Source of the DNA: Carnobacteriaceae bacterium zg-C25
GTDB taxonomy: Bacteria > Bacillota > Bacilli > Lactobacillales > Aerococcaceae
Direction of reading: 5' to 3'
Assembly: GCA_017945845.1 (NCBI GenBank)
Contig: CP072828.1
Coordinates: forward strand, 1,240,001-1,304,000
Length of the DNA stretch: 64,000 nt
Shown: piece by piece, positions 29,590 to 39,190 of the stretch
Layout: the number at the start of each line of letters is the position of its first letter
Numbering within the stretch: position 1 is the first letter of the stretch
Notes under the pieces: generated by a model
What the model was told of the DNA's origin: nothing
What the model saw: the letters and a program-made list of their open reading frames with translations, nothing else
Database searches by the model: none
Position numbers and translations under genes: made by a program

Positions 29590-30381
29590 TTATGTAAAAT
29601 AGAGTATAACATACAATAAAACAAGTACGACAAACACACTCGTGTCATTAAATGTCCATTTTAATTGACGATATTTAGTACGTGTATCGCCACCTTGATA
29701 CCCTCTAGCTTCCATGGCATTCGCCAATTCATCTGCTCGACGAATGGCATTGGCAAATAGTGGAATCAATATCGGAATAATCGTTTTAATGCGTTTAAGC
29801 AATGAACCTTCATTAAAATCCACACCCCGAGAACGCTGTGCGTTCATAATGGTACTTGCTTCGTTTAAAATGGTCGGTACAAATCGCATTGCAATGGATA
29901 AAATTAATGCAATTTCATGTACGGGTAATCCAAAACGACGAAATGGAGATAATAAACTTTCTACCGCATCGCTTAACCCTAACGGATTAGTGGTCAACGT
30001 GAGTAAAGTCGACATGCCAATAATAATGGTAAACCGTAGCGTGACAATAAACGCTTGCCACAACCCTTCATCCGTTACTTTAATAATCCACAATGACGTA
30101 TACACTTCACCTGTTTGCACAAATAAAATTTGGAAAAAGGCTGTAAATAAAATTAGCCAAATCATTGGCTTAATGCCTTGAAAAAAATAACCTAGCGTGA
30201 TACGTGACATCAACACGCACACTAATAAAAATACCACTAAAATGCCGTAATCCGCAAGTGTGCTAGCAGAAAACACCACCACAAAAAAAGCCATAATAAA
30301 TAATAACTTCGCTCGCGAATCGAGTTTGTGGACAAACGAATCGCCCGGTAAGAAGCGGCCTAACAAAACATTATCTAACAT
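29590..30381 (-). CDS. ecfT: ECF transporter T component EcfT
   Basis: 263 aa with five to six transmembrane helices. The two coupling motifs that contact the ATPases are visible as ARG-type sequences: NAQRSRG (about residues 165-171) and NAMEARGYQGGDTR (about 215-228). EcfT is the scaffold that links ATPases to interchangeable vitamin or metal S components, none of which is encoded nearby. It overlaps ecfA2 by 11 bases. Confidence 0.92.
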   Translation of the reverse strand: MLDNVLLGRFLPGDSFVHKLDSRAKLLFIMAFFVVVFSASTLADYGILVVFLLVCVLMSRITLGYFFQGIKPMIWLILFTAFFQILFVQTGEVYTSLWIIKVTDEGLWQAFIVTLRFTIIIGMSTLLTLTTNPLGLSDAVESLLSPFRRFGLPVHEIALILSIAMRFVPTILNEASTIMNAQRSRGVDFNEGSLLKRIKTIIPILIPLFANAIRRADELANAMEARGYQGGDTRTKYRQLKWTFNDTSVFVVLVLLYVILYFT

Positions 30382-31237
30382 TGTCGCCTCCTAAGCGTAA
30401 AACGAGTTCATCAACCAACGTTTCCGTCGTGTAGTAGTTTTTCGAAAAATGAACCCCTTTTTCTTTTAAATTTTTCACAAATTGTAACGAATGCGGTAAA
30501 CCAATATGATGTTCTTTCAAAAACGCTTCATTGGCAAATAATGCATCAACCGGACCGTCAAACATTAAATTCCCTTGATTTAACAATATCACACGATTGG
30601 CATACGTCACCACATCATTCATTTGGTGCGTTACCAATACAATCGTTAATTCACGTTCACGGTGTAGGCGATGAAATAAATTCATCATGTAATCTCGGGT
30701 TTTAGGATCCAATCCTGCGGTTGGTTCATCTAGCACTAAAACATCTGGTTGAATGGCTAAAATCCCTGCAATCGCCACGCGACGCATTTGACCACCGGAT
30801 AATTCAAACGGCGAACGTTCGAATAATGTTTCATCAATCCCGACCAACTGCAAAGCATCAATCGCCTTTTGTTTCGCCATTTCGGGTGTATCTCCAAAAT
30901 TTAGCGGGCCAAACATAACATCTTTTAAAACCGTTTCTTCAAACAATTGTGCTTCTGGAAACTGAAACACAATGCCGACTTTTTGACGAAGCGGTTTAAG
31001 TTGTTTATCTTTCGTTTCGGGCGTAATTTGAAACGCATCAATACTCACTGCGCCTTGCGATGGTTTTAATAGCGCATTCATATGTTGAATTAATGTCGAT
31101 TTCCCACTTCCCGTATGTCCCACTACCGCAACAAAATCTTTTTCTGAAATCGTCAAAGACACATCATTTAAACTTTTATGTTCAAACGGTGTATTAGGTT
31201 GATAAATGTAACTTACTTGGTCAAAAGTGATTGACAT
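30371..31237 (-). CDS. ecfA2: ECF transporter ATPase EcfA2
   Basis: 288 aa from the second ATG (31237), seven bases after GGAGG. Walker A GHTGSGKST, Q-loop FQFPEAQLFEE, signature ELSGGQMRR, Walker B VLVLDEPTAGLD and H-loop VTHQ are all present. The FPE motif and C-terminal extension are typical of the A2 subunit. It forms a heterodimer with EcfA1 to drive vitamin uptake. Its start overlaps ecfA1 by 25 bases. Confidence 0.92.
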   Translation of the reverse strand: MSITFDQVSYIYQPNTPFEHKSLNDVSLTISEKDFVAVVGHTGSGKSTLIQHMNALLKPSQGAVSIDAFQITPETKDKQLKPLRQKVGIVFQFPEAQLFEETVLKDVMFGPLNFGDTPEMAKQKAIDALQLVGIDETLFERSPFELSGGQMRRVAIAGILAIQPDVLVLDEPTAGLDPKTRDYMMNLFHRLHRERELTIVLVTHQMNDVVTYANRVILLNQGNLMFDGPVDALFANEAFLKEHHIGLPHSLQFVKNLKEKGVHFSKNYYTTETLVDELVLRLGGDNVR

Positions 31238-32046
31238 AGCCATTCCTCCAACTCTTCCATTGTCATGTACGCTTTTGGTAATGCGACACCTTTTTCTTGT
31301 AACAATTCATAAATTTGGCGCTCATACGGTTTCGCTAACCCAAGAAAATCAACATCATATTGTCCACTAAATAGTGTTTTGGGATCGCCGTCATATTGCA
31401 ACGTTCCTTTTTGTAACACAATGGCACGATCTGCCATTAACACTTCTTCAATGTCGTGCGTAATGGACAATACCGTTAAATCAAACTGTTGTTTTAGTTC
31501 TTTCACAACACGTAACACTTGTTGTCTACCTTTAGGGTCAAGCATTGCCGTCGCCTCATCTAAAATTATAATTTTTGGTTGTTGTGCCAACACACTAGCA
31601 ATCGCGACACGTTGTTTTTGCCCACCGGATAAACGTGACGGCTCTTTACCTGCAAATTGCTTCATGCTCACTAATTCTAATGCACTATCAATTTTTTCTT
31701 GCATTTCTTTTGGATCCACACCTTGATTTTCCAAACCAAACGCGACATCATCTTCAACGGTCACACCAACAAATTGGTTATCTGGGTTTTGAAAAACCAT
31801 TCCAATTTTACTGCGCACATCATACACCGTCTCATGTGAAAGTGTCAGTCCATCAATTTCAATAACACCTGATCGCGCCTCTAACAAACCATCCAATAGT
31901 TTAGCCAACGTTGATTTCCCCGAACCGTTATGACCACACACAGCAACCCACTGCCCTTTCGGTATCGTAAACGACAAATCACGTAGTGCCTCTACTTTTT
32001 CTTCGCCATTGTTATAGGCGTAACTCAAATTTTTAACTACAATCAT
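31213..32046 (-). CDS. ecfA1: ECF transporter ATPase EcfA1
   Basis: 277 aa from the ATG at 32046 (GTGGAG upstream; a TTG two codons earlier is unlikely). Walker A GHNGSGKST, Q-loop FQNPDNQFVG, signature RLSGGQKQR, Walker B IIILDEATAMLDP and H-loop ITHD are complete. The FQNPDNQ sequence marks the A1 subunit. First of the three ecf genes. In many Firmicutes this trio sits between rplQ and truA-rplM-rpsI; here it does not. Confidence 0.92.
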   Translation of the reverse strand: MIVVKNLSYAYNNGEEKVEALRDLSFTIPKGQWVAVCGHNGSGKSTLAKLLDGLLEARSGVIEIDGLTLSHETVYDVRSKIGMVFQNPDNQFVGVTVEDDVAFGLENQGVDPKEMQEKIDSALELVSMKQFAGKEPSRLSGGQKQRVAIASVLAQQPKIIILDEATAMLDPKGRQQVLRVVKELKQQFDLTVLSITHDIEEVLMADRAIVLQKGTLQYDGDPKTLFSGQYDVDFLGLAKPYERQIYELLQEKGVALPKAYMTMEELEEWLCQSLLTK

Positions 32047-32059
32047 GTTCAAACTCCAC

Positions 32060-32692
32060 TTATCCGACTAAACCTGCGATTACCACAAAGCCTAACGCAT
32101 TTGTAAAAGCATGATACCCATACGAATATTCAATCCCTTTAAAATAATATGCAAGAAAACCTAAAATCATGCCTGGTAAAAAATAGGTCACAAACTCTGT
32201 AAAAGTCGTTCCACTGTGCGCAAAAGCAAAAAGTACACTAGATAAAACAATGGCAATGACAGGATGTTTTGGTAACAATAAATTTAAAAACACCCCGCGA
32301 AAAACAATTTCTTCTAAAAATGGCACAACAACAATGACAATCATTGCCCCGTTTAACAAAGTTGACCCTTGTAATAATTGTTCAACTGACGCTTGATTAC
32401 GCATCACCACTTTCGGCAATAATTGCATAATGAGATTGGCAACAATCGTTAAGGCGTACCCCATTCCAATTGCTAGCAACATATTTTTTATTTTTACTTT
32501 TCTAAAATTGAATAACTCCAGATGAGTTGCTTTTAAAAGGGCAACAATACAGAATACTACCGCACTTGATGCAAACAAAATAGCTACATCTTCCCTAAAG
32601 CCAAACGAGTGAAATGCCATGTTCCCAAACATTTCTAAACCTAAAATATAAAGCGCAATAATACTTAGTCCTACAAATCTTCTTTTTGCCAT
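32060..32692 (-). CDS. CPBP-family intramembrane glutamic protease
   Basis: 210 aa, six or so transmembrane helices. The family motifs are EEIVFRG (about residues 125-131, catalytic E-E), a conserved FAHS (about 150) and a late HAFTNALG. Members include Rce1-like enzymes and bacteriocin self-immunity proteins in lactic acid bacteria; substrate unknown. It is 13 bp upstream of ecfA1 and may share a transcript. AAGGAG precedes the ATG, and an extended -10 (TGATATAAT) lies upstream near 32735. Confidence 0.85.
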   Translation of the reverse strand: MAKRRFVGLSIIALYILGLEMFGNMAFHSFGFREDVAILFASSAVVFCIVALLKATHLELFNFRKVKIKNMLLAIGMGYALTIVANLIMQLLPKVVMRNQASVEQLLQGSTLLNGAMIVIVVVPFLEEIVFRGVFLNLLLPKHPVIAIVLSSVLFAFAHSGTTFTEFVTYFLPGMILGFLAYYFKGIEYSYGYHAFTNALGFVVIAGLVG

Positions 32693-32769
32693 TTTTTACT
32701 CCTTATGCGATAATGATACAGAAAAGATTATATCACTTTTAGACCAATTTATATAGGAAAAATATTGTA

Positions 32770-33342
32770 ATGACCATTCGACACGCCACTTTAGACGACA
32801 TTTCTAGCATCTACCCACTCATTCGCATAATTTGGGAAGATATGTCACACCCACTACTCACACTTTTAGACGATGCAACATTCAAACACACCATGTGCGA
32901 TTTAATGCGACGCGACGAGAGTAAATTCTCATATCGTAACGCACTCGTCTACGAAATCAATCATCGGATTGTTGGGGTGTTGTATGGCTATGACGGACAT
33001 AAAGAGCCTGCGTACGATAAACAACTCATCGATTATATTCGCAAACGTTTCCCGAATGTAGACACCACACCATTACACATGGAACGTGAAAGTTGTGATG
33101 ATGAATGGTATTTAGATAGTTTAGTGGTCGCTCCACAACATCGTAGTCAAGGCATCGCTAAAGCTTTTTTCAATTATTTGCACGCTAATGCCTCACAATC
33201 CATCATCGGATTAAATTGTGAATACGGTAACGATAACGCTTTTGCACTCTATCAAAAAATGGGCTACAAAAACGTCTGTTCTACAACATTTTTAGGCCAC
33301 ACCTATCGACATATGCAACGAACAAGCGTATCATTTAATTAA
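32770..33342 (+). CDS. GNAT-family N-acetyltransferase
   Basis: 190 aa. The acetyl-CoA motif lies in VVAPQHRSQGIAKAFF (about residues 118-133), after strand YLDSL. A later YQKMGYKNV completes the fold. The substrate cannot be assigned. Transcribed away from the CPBP gene with a 77-bp divergent gap; the ribosome binding site (AGGAAA) is distant from the ATG, so expression may be modest. Confidence 0.82.
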   Translation: MTIRHATLDDISSIYPLIRIIWEDMSHPLLTLLDDATFKHTMCDLMRRDESKFSYRNALVYEINHRIVGVLYGYDGHKEPAYDKQLIDYIRKRFPNVDTTPLHMERESCDDEWYLDSLVVAPQHRSQGIAKAFFNYLHANASQSIIGLNCEYGNDNAFALYQKMGYKNVCSTTFLGHTYRHMQRTSVSFN

Positions 33343-33377
33343 AAATCATTTGTCGTACAACAAAGGGGGACGTCATC

Positions 33378-33689
33378 ATGGAATTTGAAAAACAAAAAAT
33401 CGGTAAATTGCTACAAAAATTATCTAAATTCGCTATATTATCAGGGGCTATTGGGCTACTATTTATAGCCATTATGTTTATATTACAAGTCAAAGCACCC
33501 GACCCACTATTTTCTGTTTTAGGCACTTTAGCAGTGGCTGGACTAGCAGTATTTTTACTTTTAGCATTAAGCGTATTCGCTCTAACGATCACCTACCGTA
33601 CAAAAACCAAAGACAACACCTATAATCAGTACATATGGTTTGGATTGTTTATAGTCGTCCTTTACGTTGTTCGCTTTACTTTAAAATAA
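33378..33689 (+). CDS. Small three-helix membrane protein, unknown function
   Basis: 103 aa. A charged N-terminus (MEFEKQKIGKLLQKLSK) is followed by three hydrophobic helices (about residues 19-37, 45-70 and 83-100). No family is recognised. AAAGGGGG precedes the ATG, the gene follows the GNAT gene by 35 bp, and a strong bidirectional terminator follows, which supports it as a real gene. Confidence 0.6.
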   Translation: MEFEKQKIGKLLQKLSKFAILSGAIGLLFIAIMFILQVKAPDPLFSVLGTLAVAGLAVFLLLALSVFALTITYRTKTKDNTYNQYIWFGLFIVVLYVVRFTLK

Positions 33690-33694
33690 ATCGT

Positions 33695-33724
33695 AAAACC
33701 TCACCGAATCCGGTGAGGTTTTTT
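33695..33724. terminator. Bidirectional terminator between the small membrane protein gene and clpB
   Basis: AAAACCTCACCG and CGGTGAGGTTTT form a perfect 12-bp stem with a 4-base loop. T-runs occur on both strands, so it can serve both convergent genes. Confidence 0.85.
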
Positions 33725-33729
33725 GTTAC

Positions 33730-36327
33730 TTATGCAATGACTTTAAACGCGATTTCTCCGTTTTCCAAATACCCTTGAATTGTTGCTTGCGATGAAATAC
33801 GTCCTGCTATCACTTCACGGGCTAAAGGTGTTTCAATATGATGTGTCATAAAGCGTTTTAATGGACGCGCACCATAGGCGACATCGTATCCATTGTCAAC
33901 AATCCAATCTACCACCTCATCACTCAATTGCAACAGTAGATTTTGTTGTTGTAACCGTTTGTTTAAATCAGCTACCAATTTATGCACAATGCTTTTTACA
34001 AATTGCTCACTTAACGGTGTAAACATCACAATGTCATCAATACGGTTTAAAAACTCTGGTTTAAACTGTGCTTTTAATAGTGCATTCACACCATCTTGTG
34101 ATACTTGTGTCAATTGACCACTACTATCCAATCCGTCTAACAACAAATGCGAACCAATATTACTTGTCATGATCAACACCGTATTTTTAAAATCAACCGT
34201 ACGTCCTTTAGAATCGGTTAAGCGCCCATCATCAAGCACTTGCAATAAAATATTAAACACATCGGGATGCGCTTTTTCAATTTCATCTAGTAACACAATC
34301 GTATACGGACTACGACGCACCGCTTCGGTTAATTGCCCACCTTCTTCGTAGCCAATATACCCCGGAGGAGCTCCCACTAAACGAGAAACCGTATGTTTTT
34401 CCATGTACTCACTCATATCAATGCGAACCATATGTGTGTCGCTATCAAATAGTTGTTGCGCTAACGCTTTAGCCAACTCTGTTTTACCAACACCCGTTGG
34501 TCCTAAAAATAGGAATGAGCCAATCGGTTTATTTGGATCTTGTAATCCAGCACGAGAACGCAACACCGCATCACTCACACGTTGAACCGCATCATCTTGA
34601 CCAATCACACGTTCATGTAAACGTGAAGATAGTTGTAATAATTTTTCGCGTTCACCTTGTACTAAACGTGTTACGGGAATACCGGTTAATCGACCAACGA
34701 CTTGTGCAATTTGTTCAGATGTTACCGCCTCTTGTGTTAAACGTTCGGTGTCATTGTTTAATGAACGACTTTCTAACACTTTCAATTGCGCTTCTAATTC
34801 TGGAATTAAACCGTGACGTAAACGGGCTGCTTTTTCTAAATCGTAGTCGCCTTCAGCCGTTTCCAGATCATGTTTAGCACGTTCTAATTCTTGACGTTTA
34901 TTACTCAATTCACTTAAAGATTCTTTTTCTGTTTCCCATTGCAATTTCAACGCCGTACTAGCTTCACGTAAATTTGCTAATTCTTCACGTAACGTCACTA
35001 ATCGTTTTTGTGACGCGTCATCTGTTTCTTTTTTCAACGCTTCTTCTTCAATTTCTAACTGCATTAAACGACGTGTTGCCTGATCTAATTCCGTTGGCAT
35101 CGAATTTAATTCCACACGAATCGTCGCACACGCTTCATCAACCAAATCAATCGCTTTATCCGGCAAAAATCGATCCGTAATATAGCGGTTGGACAACACC
35201 GCCGCACTCACTAGCGCATTATCATGAATATTCACCCCGTGATGAATTTCAAAACGCTCTTTTAACCCACGTAAAATACTAATCGTATCTTCAACGGTTG
35301 GCTCGTTGACCATTACCTTTTGGAAACGACGTTCTAACGCTTTATCTTTTTCAACATTTTCGCGGTACTCATCTAATGTCGTCGCACCAATACAACGTAA
35401 CTCGCCACGTGCAAGCATCGGTTTTAATAAGTTTCCGGCGTCCATGCTACCTTCCGTTTTACCCGCACCAACAATGGTATGCATCTCATCAATGAACAAA
35501 ATAATTTGTCCATCAGCTTGTTGCACTTCTTTTAACACCGCTTTTAAACGTTCTTCAAACTCACCACGATATTTTGCCCCCGCAATTAAAGCACCCATAT
35601 CTAGCGACATCAACGTTTTATCTTTTAAATTTTCAGGCACATCGCGACGCACAATACGTTGCGCTAACCCTTCCACAATAGCCGTTTTACCGACACCCGG
35701 CTCACCAATTAATACGGGGTTATTTTTTGTTTTTCGCGACAAAATGCGAATCACATCTCGAATTTCTTCATCGCGCCCAATAACAGGATCCATTTTACCT
35801 TCACGCACCGCTTGCGTTAAATCGACACCATATTTTTTCAACGCTTCATACTGTTGTTCTTGATTTTGTGACATCACTTTTTGCCCTCCTCTTAACGTTT
35901 CAATCCGTTCTTGCAACATCTCTTTTGTTAGGTGTGATTGTTGCAAATGCATGGTTATCGCATCATTTTTCAGTTCATATATCGCCAATAAAAACACTTC
36001 AGTGGATAAAAATTCATCGCCGAATGTTTTGGCAATTTCATTGGCATGAGCAAACAATTGGAATAACGACGCACTCATTGCTTCTCCATACCGCATATTG
36101 TTTCCGCTCACTACGGGAATACTATCTAATTGTTTATCGACAACGCCTTCTAAATCGGTTAAATGAACACCCAACTCTTCGTATAACCCACGCACAAAAT
36201 GCCCTTGCGTTAAAAATACTTTCCATAAATGCGCAATCCCGATTTCTTGATGTTGCCGTACAATCGCGATTTGTTGCGCTTGGGCAAGGGATTCTTGCAT
36301 TGTCGTTGTTAATTTTTCTATATTCAT
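33730..36327 (-). CDS. clpB: Disaggregase chaperone ClpB
   Basis: 865 aa. A Clp N-domain (residues 1-145) precedes AAA-1 with Walker A GEPGVGKT (about 205) and Walker [10 protein letters not shown]. The long coiled-coil middle domain covers about 400-520. AAA-2 follows with GPTGVGKT (about 605) and VLLDEIEKA. The coiled-coil length identifies ClpB rather than ClpC. It works with DnaK to dissolve aggregates. GTGAGGTG precedes the ATG. Two CIRCE operators around its promoter indicate HrcA control. Confidence 0.95.
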   Translation of the reverse strand: MNIEKLTTTMQESLAQAQQIAIVRQHQEIGIAHLWKVFLTQGHFVRGLYEELGVHLTDLEGVVDKQLDSIPVVSGNNMRYGEAMSASLFQLFAHANEIAKTFGDEFLSTEVFLLAIYELKNDAITMHLQQSHLTKEMLQERIETLRGGQKVMSQNQEQQYEALKKYGVDLTQAVREGKMDPVIGRDEEIRDVIRILSRKTKNNPVLIGEPGVGKTAIVEGLAQRIVRRDVPENLKDKTLMSLDMGALIAGAKYRGEFEERLKAVLKEVQQADGQIILFIDEMHTIVGAGKTEGSMDAGNLLKPMLARGELRCIGATTLDEYRENVEKDKALERRFQKVMVNEPTVEDTISILRGLKERFEIHHGVNIHDNALVSAAVLSNRYITDRFLPDKAIDLVDEACATIRVELNSMPTELDQATRRLMQLEIEEEALKKETDDASQKRLVTLREELANLREASTALKLQWETEKESLSELSNKRQELERAKHDLETAEGDYDLEKAARLRHGLIPELEAQLKVLESRSLNNDTERLTQEAVTSEQIAQVVGRLTGIPVTRLVQGEREKLLQLSSRLHERVIGQDDAVQRVSDAVLRSRAGLQDPNKPIGSFLFLGPTGVGKTELAKALAQQLFDSDTHMVRIDMSEYMEKHTVSRLVGAPPGYIGYEEGGQLTEAVRRSPYTIVLLDEIEKAHPDVFNILLQVLDDGRLTDSKGRTVDFKNTVLIMTSNIGSHLLLDGLDSSGQLTQVSQDGVNALLKAQFKPEFLNRIDDIVMFTPLSEQFVKSIVHKLVADLNKRLQQQNLLLQLSDEVVDWIVDNGYDVAYGARPLKRFMTHHIETPLAREVIAGRISSQATIQGYLENGEIAFKVIA

Positions 36328-36365
36328 CTTATCAACACCTCACTTGTTTCATAACTTCTGTATAA

Positions 36366-36392
36366 TTAGCACTCTGTGCCTTATAGTGCTAA
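36366..36392 (-). promoter_or_regulatory. CIRCE operator 1 (HrcA binding site), downstream of the clpB -10 box
   Basis: TTAGCACTC, nine bases, TAGTGCTAA: one mismatch to the CIRCE consensus. It directly abuts the -10 box of the clpB promoter, so HrcA bound here would block initiation. Confidence 0.85.
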
Positions 36393-36419
36393 TTATACAC
36401 TTTCCAAATGCAGTGTCAA
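36392..36419 (-). promoter_or_regulatory. Sigma-A promoter of clpB
   Basis: Minus strand TTGACA (36414-36419), 16-bp spacer, TATAAT (36392-36397). Both boxes match the consensus exactly. It lies between the two CIRCE elements. Confidence 0.85.
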
Positions 36420-36426
36420 TACTTTT

Positions 36427-36453
36427 TTAGCACTCTTTTTTGACGAGTGCTAA
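36427..36453 (-). promoter_or_regulatory. CIRCE operator 2 (HrcA binding site), upstream of the clpB -35 box
   Basis: A perfect CIRCE: TTAGCACTC, nine bases, GAGTGCTAA. It ends eight bases before the -35 hexamer. Confidence 0.9.
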
Positions 36454-36502
36454 AAAAGTTTTAAAGAGTTAATGACATTAGCCGTCTATATATAGACATC
36501 GT

Positions 36503-36614
36503 GTACATCACTTTGTGGCTCAAAAATCATTTGTCACTTACCTTACGGTGCGTGACGGACTAAAGTCATAAACGAAAAGATAGCGACTTAACATCTGTTA
36601 AATCACTACCTTTA
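36503..36614. repeat. Dispersed intergenic repeat, copy 1
   Basis: Two blocks, at 36503-36525 (GTACATCACTTTGTG core) and 36570-36614, recur nearly unchanged at 59106-59171. Here they are separated by about 44 extra bases. The second block can fold with TTAAC-ATCT-GTTAA as its tip. It lies between clpB and the metal transporter operon. Confidence 0.7.
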
Positions 36615-36663
36615 TGAGCCTTTGACATAGAGCCGTAAGTTCTACAATTTAACATGAGATACG

Positions 36664-36700
36664 AAAAAAGACTGCCAACACGTTACTGTGTCAACAGTCT
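36664..36700 (-). terminator. Rho-independent terminator of the metal ABC transporter operon
   Basis: On the minus strand AGACTGTTGACAC pairs with GTGTTGGCAGTCT (three G-U pairs) around a 6-base loop, followed by TTTTT. Confidence 0.75.
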
Positions 36701-36731
36701 GAATGCTCAACAATTGTCAGCATTATCTTCT

Positions 36732-37565
36732 TTATCCATTTCTTTTTAAACGTTTCAATATGGCTGGTAAAACAAGCACTGTTACTAACGCAACCGTTGT
36801 TGTCGTTCCTGCTACAGTTAAATCAAATACACTCGCCACATAATACCCGATTAATGAAACAATAATGGCCACTAAACTACTTAAGTACAAAAATGCACCA
36901 TAATGCTTCACATAATGCAACACACATAAACTCGGCGCAACGAAAAATGCAATCACACTAATCGAACCGACTGAATCAAATGACATGACGGTCGTAAAAG
37001 CCACTAATAACATCACACTGATTGATAATACCGACGTATTGACACCCGATAATTTGGCATGTGTTGGATTACTTAAATACAACTTGAGCGGTTGATACGC
37101 CACACATAAAAAGATAATGACACCGATAAAGTTTATCAATACTTTCACTAACGTTACCGATACATCAATCCCAAAAACGTCCATACGCGATAGTGGAGCA
37201 AAAATAATTTCCCCCATCAATACCATATCCATATCCAAATGTACATTATTCGCATACATTGTAATTAAAATGACGGCAATGGCAAAAAACAAAGGAAATA
37301 CTAATCCCGTCGCCGTATCGTGATTGATTTTAACTGATTGATTTAATCGGCTAATCAATAAAATCGTCAACACACCAAACAGTGCTGCAAACACCACTAA
37401 AAGTGGCGAATTTAATTGTCTTACCGTAAAAAAACCTAATACAATCCCTAATAAAATCGAATGTGACAACGCATCAGCAATCATGGATTCATTACGCATC
37501 ACTAAAATATGTCCGACTAAATGACAATTGAGTGCCGTTAAAATCAAAATTATTGCGACTTCCAT
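36732..37565 (-). CDS. mntD: Metal ABC transporter permease (second)
   Basis: 277 aa with about eight transmembrane helices of the ABC-3 (zinc/manganese) family. The cytoplasmic coupling motif lies in ADALSHSILLGIVLGF (about residues 30-45), and a conserved SFDSVGSISVIAFFVAPSL occurs about residues 195-215. It is last of an SBP-ATPase-permease-permease operon, the layout of mntABCD and troABCD; zinc systems usually have one permease. It overlaps the first permease by 16 bases. The symbol is by layout only. Confidence 0.82.
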   Translation of the reverse strand: MEVAIILILTALNCHLVGHILVMRNESMIADALSHSILLGIVLGFFTVRQLNSPLLVVFAALFGVLTILLISRLNQSVKINHDTATGLVFPLFFAIAVILITMYANNVHLDMDMVLMGEIIFAPLSRMDVFGIDVSVTLVKVLINFIGVIIFLCVAYQPLKLYLSNPTHAKLSGVNTSVLSISVMLLVAFTTVMSFDSVGSISVIAFFVAPSLCVLHYVKHYGAFLYLSSLVAIIVSLIGYYVASVFDLTVAGTTTTVALVTVLVLPAILKRLKRNG

Positions 37566-38416
37566 GTGCCACCTCCTTTTTCACGGCGTGTATGGTATAC
37601 AAAAGTGACTAACGCTATAAATGACATTACGATAATAATCGCTGGTCCGGTAGATAACCCTTTGACAGTCGAACTGGCATATGTCCCAATAAATGCACTT
37701 ACTACCGCCGTAATCGAAGCGATTACTAACGATTGTTTAAAGTGCTTGCTTGGCAACATTCCCGTTACCGCAGGGGCAACTAAGAAACTACTCATTAAAA
37801 TTGCACCTACCACTTTTAAACCAACACTAATGAGTAAAACAACCATAAACGTACTTAAATGCTTCATTAGCGAAACATTGACACCTTGTAATTTGGCAAA
37901 TGTTTTATCACTTAAATATAAACAAAACGATTCATAATAGCGGATAAAAATAGCAATGGTTATAAACGATACAATAACAATTAGCCAAATATCATCTTCT
38001 TGAATAAAGGCTGCTTGTCCAAACAAATAATTTTTCAATCCCGCTTGTGCCGCTTTCGAAAAATGCGCATTCCCTTGCAGAAATTGATTTAACACCATCC
38101 CTAATCCAAAAAAACTAGACGATATAATGGTCAATGCATTTGTATAAGAATGGTTTAATTTATCCGTTAAATAATGCACTAAATAATACGATACATACCC
38201 AGAAAATATTGCGCCGCACATTAAAATGATGGGCGCTCTATCTTGGGTCAACATGTACGCAAAAATGACACCGGGATATGATGCATGAGCAAGCGTATCT
38301 CCAATTAAACTTTGGTTCGACAACACACTCAAAGAGCCAACTAAAGCACCACAAAACGCTAATAAACACGCGCCAATTGCGACTGTCACAAATGAATAAT
38401 CAAATAAAATCGACAT
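37550..38416 (-). CDS. mntC: Metal ABC transporter permease (first)
   Basis: 288 aa from the ATG at 38416, preceded by GAGGGG; the frame opens earlier but would run into the ATPase gene. About eight helices, with the ABC-3 motif GDTLAHASYPGVIFAYM (about residues 37-53) that contacts the ATPase and the later VGAILMSSFLVAPAVTG. It starts five bases after the ATPase stop and pairs with the second permease as a heterodimer. Symbol by layout only. Confidence 0.82.
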   Translation of the reverse strand: MSILFDYSFVTVAIGACLLAFCGALVGSLSVLSNQSLIGDTLAHASYPGVIFAYMLTQDRAPIILMCGAIFSGYVSYYLVHYLTDKLNHSYTNALTIISSSFFGLGMVLNQFLQGNAHFSKAAQAGLKNYLFGQAAFIQEDDIWLIVIVSFITIAIFIRYYESFCLYLSDKTFAKLQGVNVSLMKHLSTFMVVLLISVGLKVVGAILMSSFLVAPAVTGMLPSKHFKQSLVIASITAVVSAFIGTYASSTVKGLSTGPAIIIVMSFIALVTFVYHTRREKGGGTWKSQ

Positions 38417-38420
38417 ATCG

Positions 38421-39170
38421 CTACCCCTCGTTAAAAAAGATGGTGTCAGTGGAAATGTGGTACGTTTGTTGGTAAAGTTGTGCATTAAAAACGTCTTCCA
38501 ACGACCCGTCGGCAATCACCGTTTGATTAATCCAAACCACGTGATCAAAATATTTTTGAACGGTGTTTAAATCGTGGTGAATTGTGATCGACGTCTTGCC
38601 TTCTTGTTGAAATTCTTTGAGCGTTTCCATAATGAGTTGCTCACTGACAACGTCCACACCTGCTAATGGCTCATCCAAAATGTAAATATCTGCCTGTTGT
38701 GCGATAGCACGCGCGATTAAAACACGTTGCTTTTGCCCACCAGACAATTGTGTAATGTGTCTGTCTTTCAATTCAAGCAACTGCATGCGTTCTAAAGCGT
38801 TCAAAGCAATTTGTTTATCTTCTTGAGTTGGTCGTTTTAAAAAATGTGTGCTAAACGCAAAACGTCCCATCAAAACAATATCAAAAATGGTTGCTGGAAA
38901 TTGCACATTCGTATTAGACGATTGTGGGACATAAGCAACTTTTTGACTAATTTGTTTCAATGAAATCGGTTTTCCATTTAATGTGATTTTGCCACATTTA
39001 ATTTTTTCTAATTGTAATATCGCTTTGACTAACGAACTTTTCCCAGCTCCGTTAGGACCAAGAACTGCCGTTCTTGATCCTTTAGGAATCGCTAGGTGAA
39101 CATCGGAAAGTGCAACAACACTTCCATATTCTAAGCTGACGCCATCAAGCGTAATAACGCTTTCTTGCAT
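38421..39170 (-). CDS. mntB: Metal ABC transporter ATP-binding protein
   Basis: 249 aa. Walker A GPNGAGKSS, Q-loop VPQSS, signature QLSGGQKQR, Walker B IYILDEPLAGVD and H-loop IHHD are all present. The VPQSSNTNVQFPATIFDIVLMGR stretch is characteristic of zinc/manganese family ATPases. It energises uptake by the two permeases encoded next. TAGGAG lies upstream; 20 bp after the lipoprotein gene. Confidence 0.88.
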   Translation of the reverse strand: MQESVITLDGVSLEYGSVVALSDVHLAIPKGSRTAVLGPNGAGKSSLVKAILQLEKIKCGKITLNGKPISLKQISQKVAYVPQSSNTNVQFPATIFDIVLMGRFAFSTHFLKRPTQEDKQIALNALERMQLLELKDRHITQLSGGQKQRVLIARAIAQQADIYILDEPLAGVDVVSEQLIMETLKEFQQEGKTSITIHHDLNTVQKYFDHVVWINQTVIADGSLEDVFNAQLYQQTYHISTDTIFFNEG

Positions 39171-39190
39171 GTTTGCTTGCTCCTAAATGT

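Noticed and set aside
36328-36460. CtsR operator at clpB
   Set aside because: No tandem GGTCAAA-type heptamers were visible; the palindromes are CIRCE.
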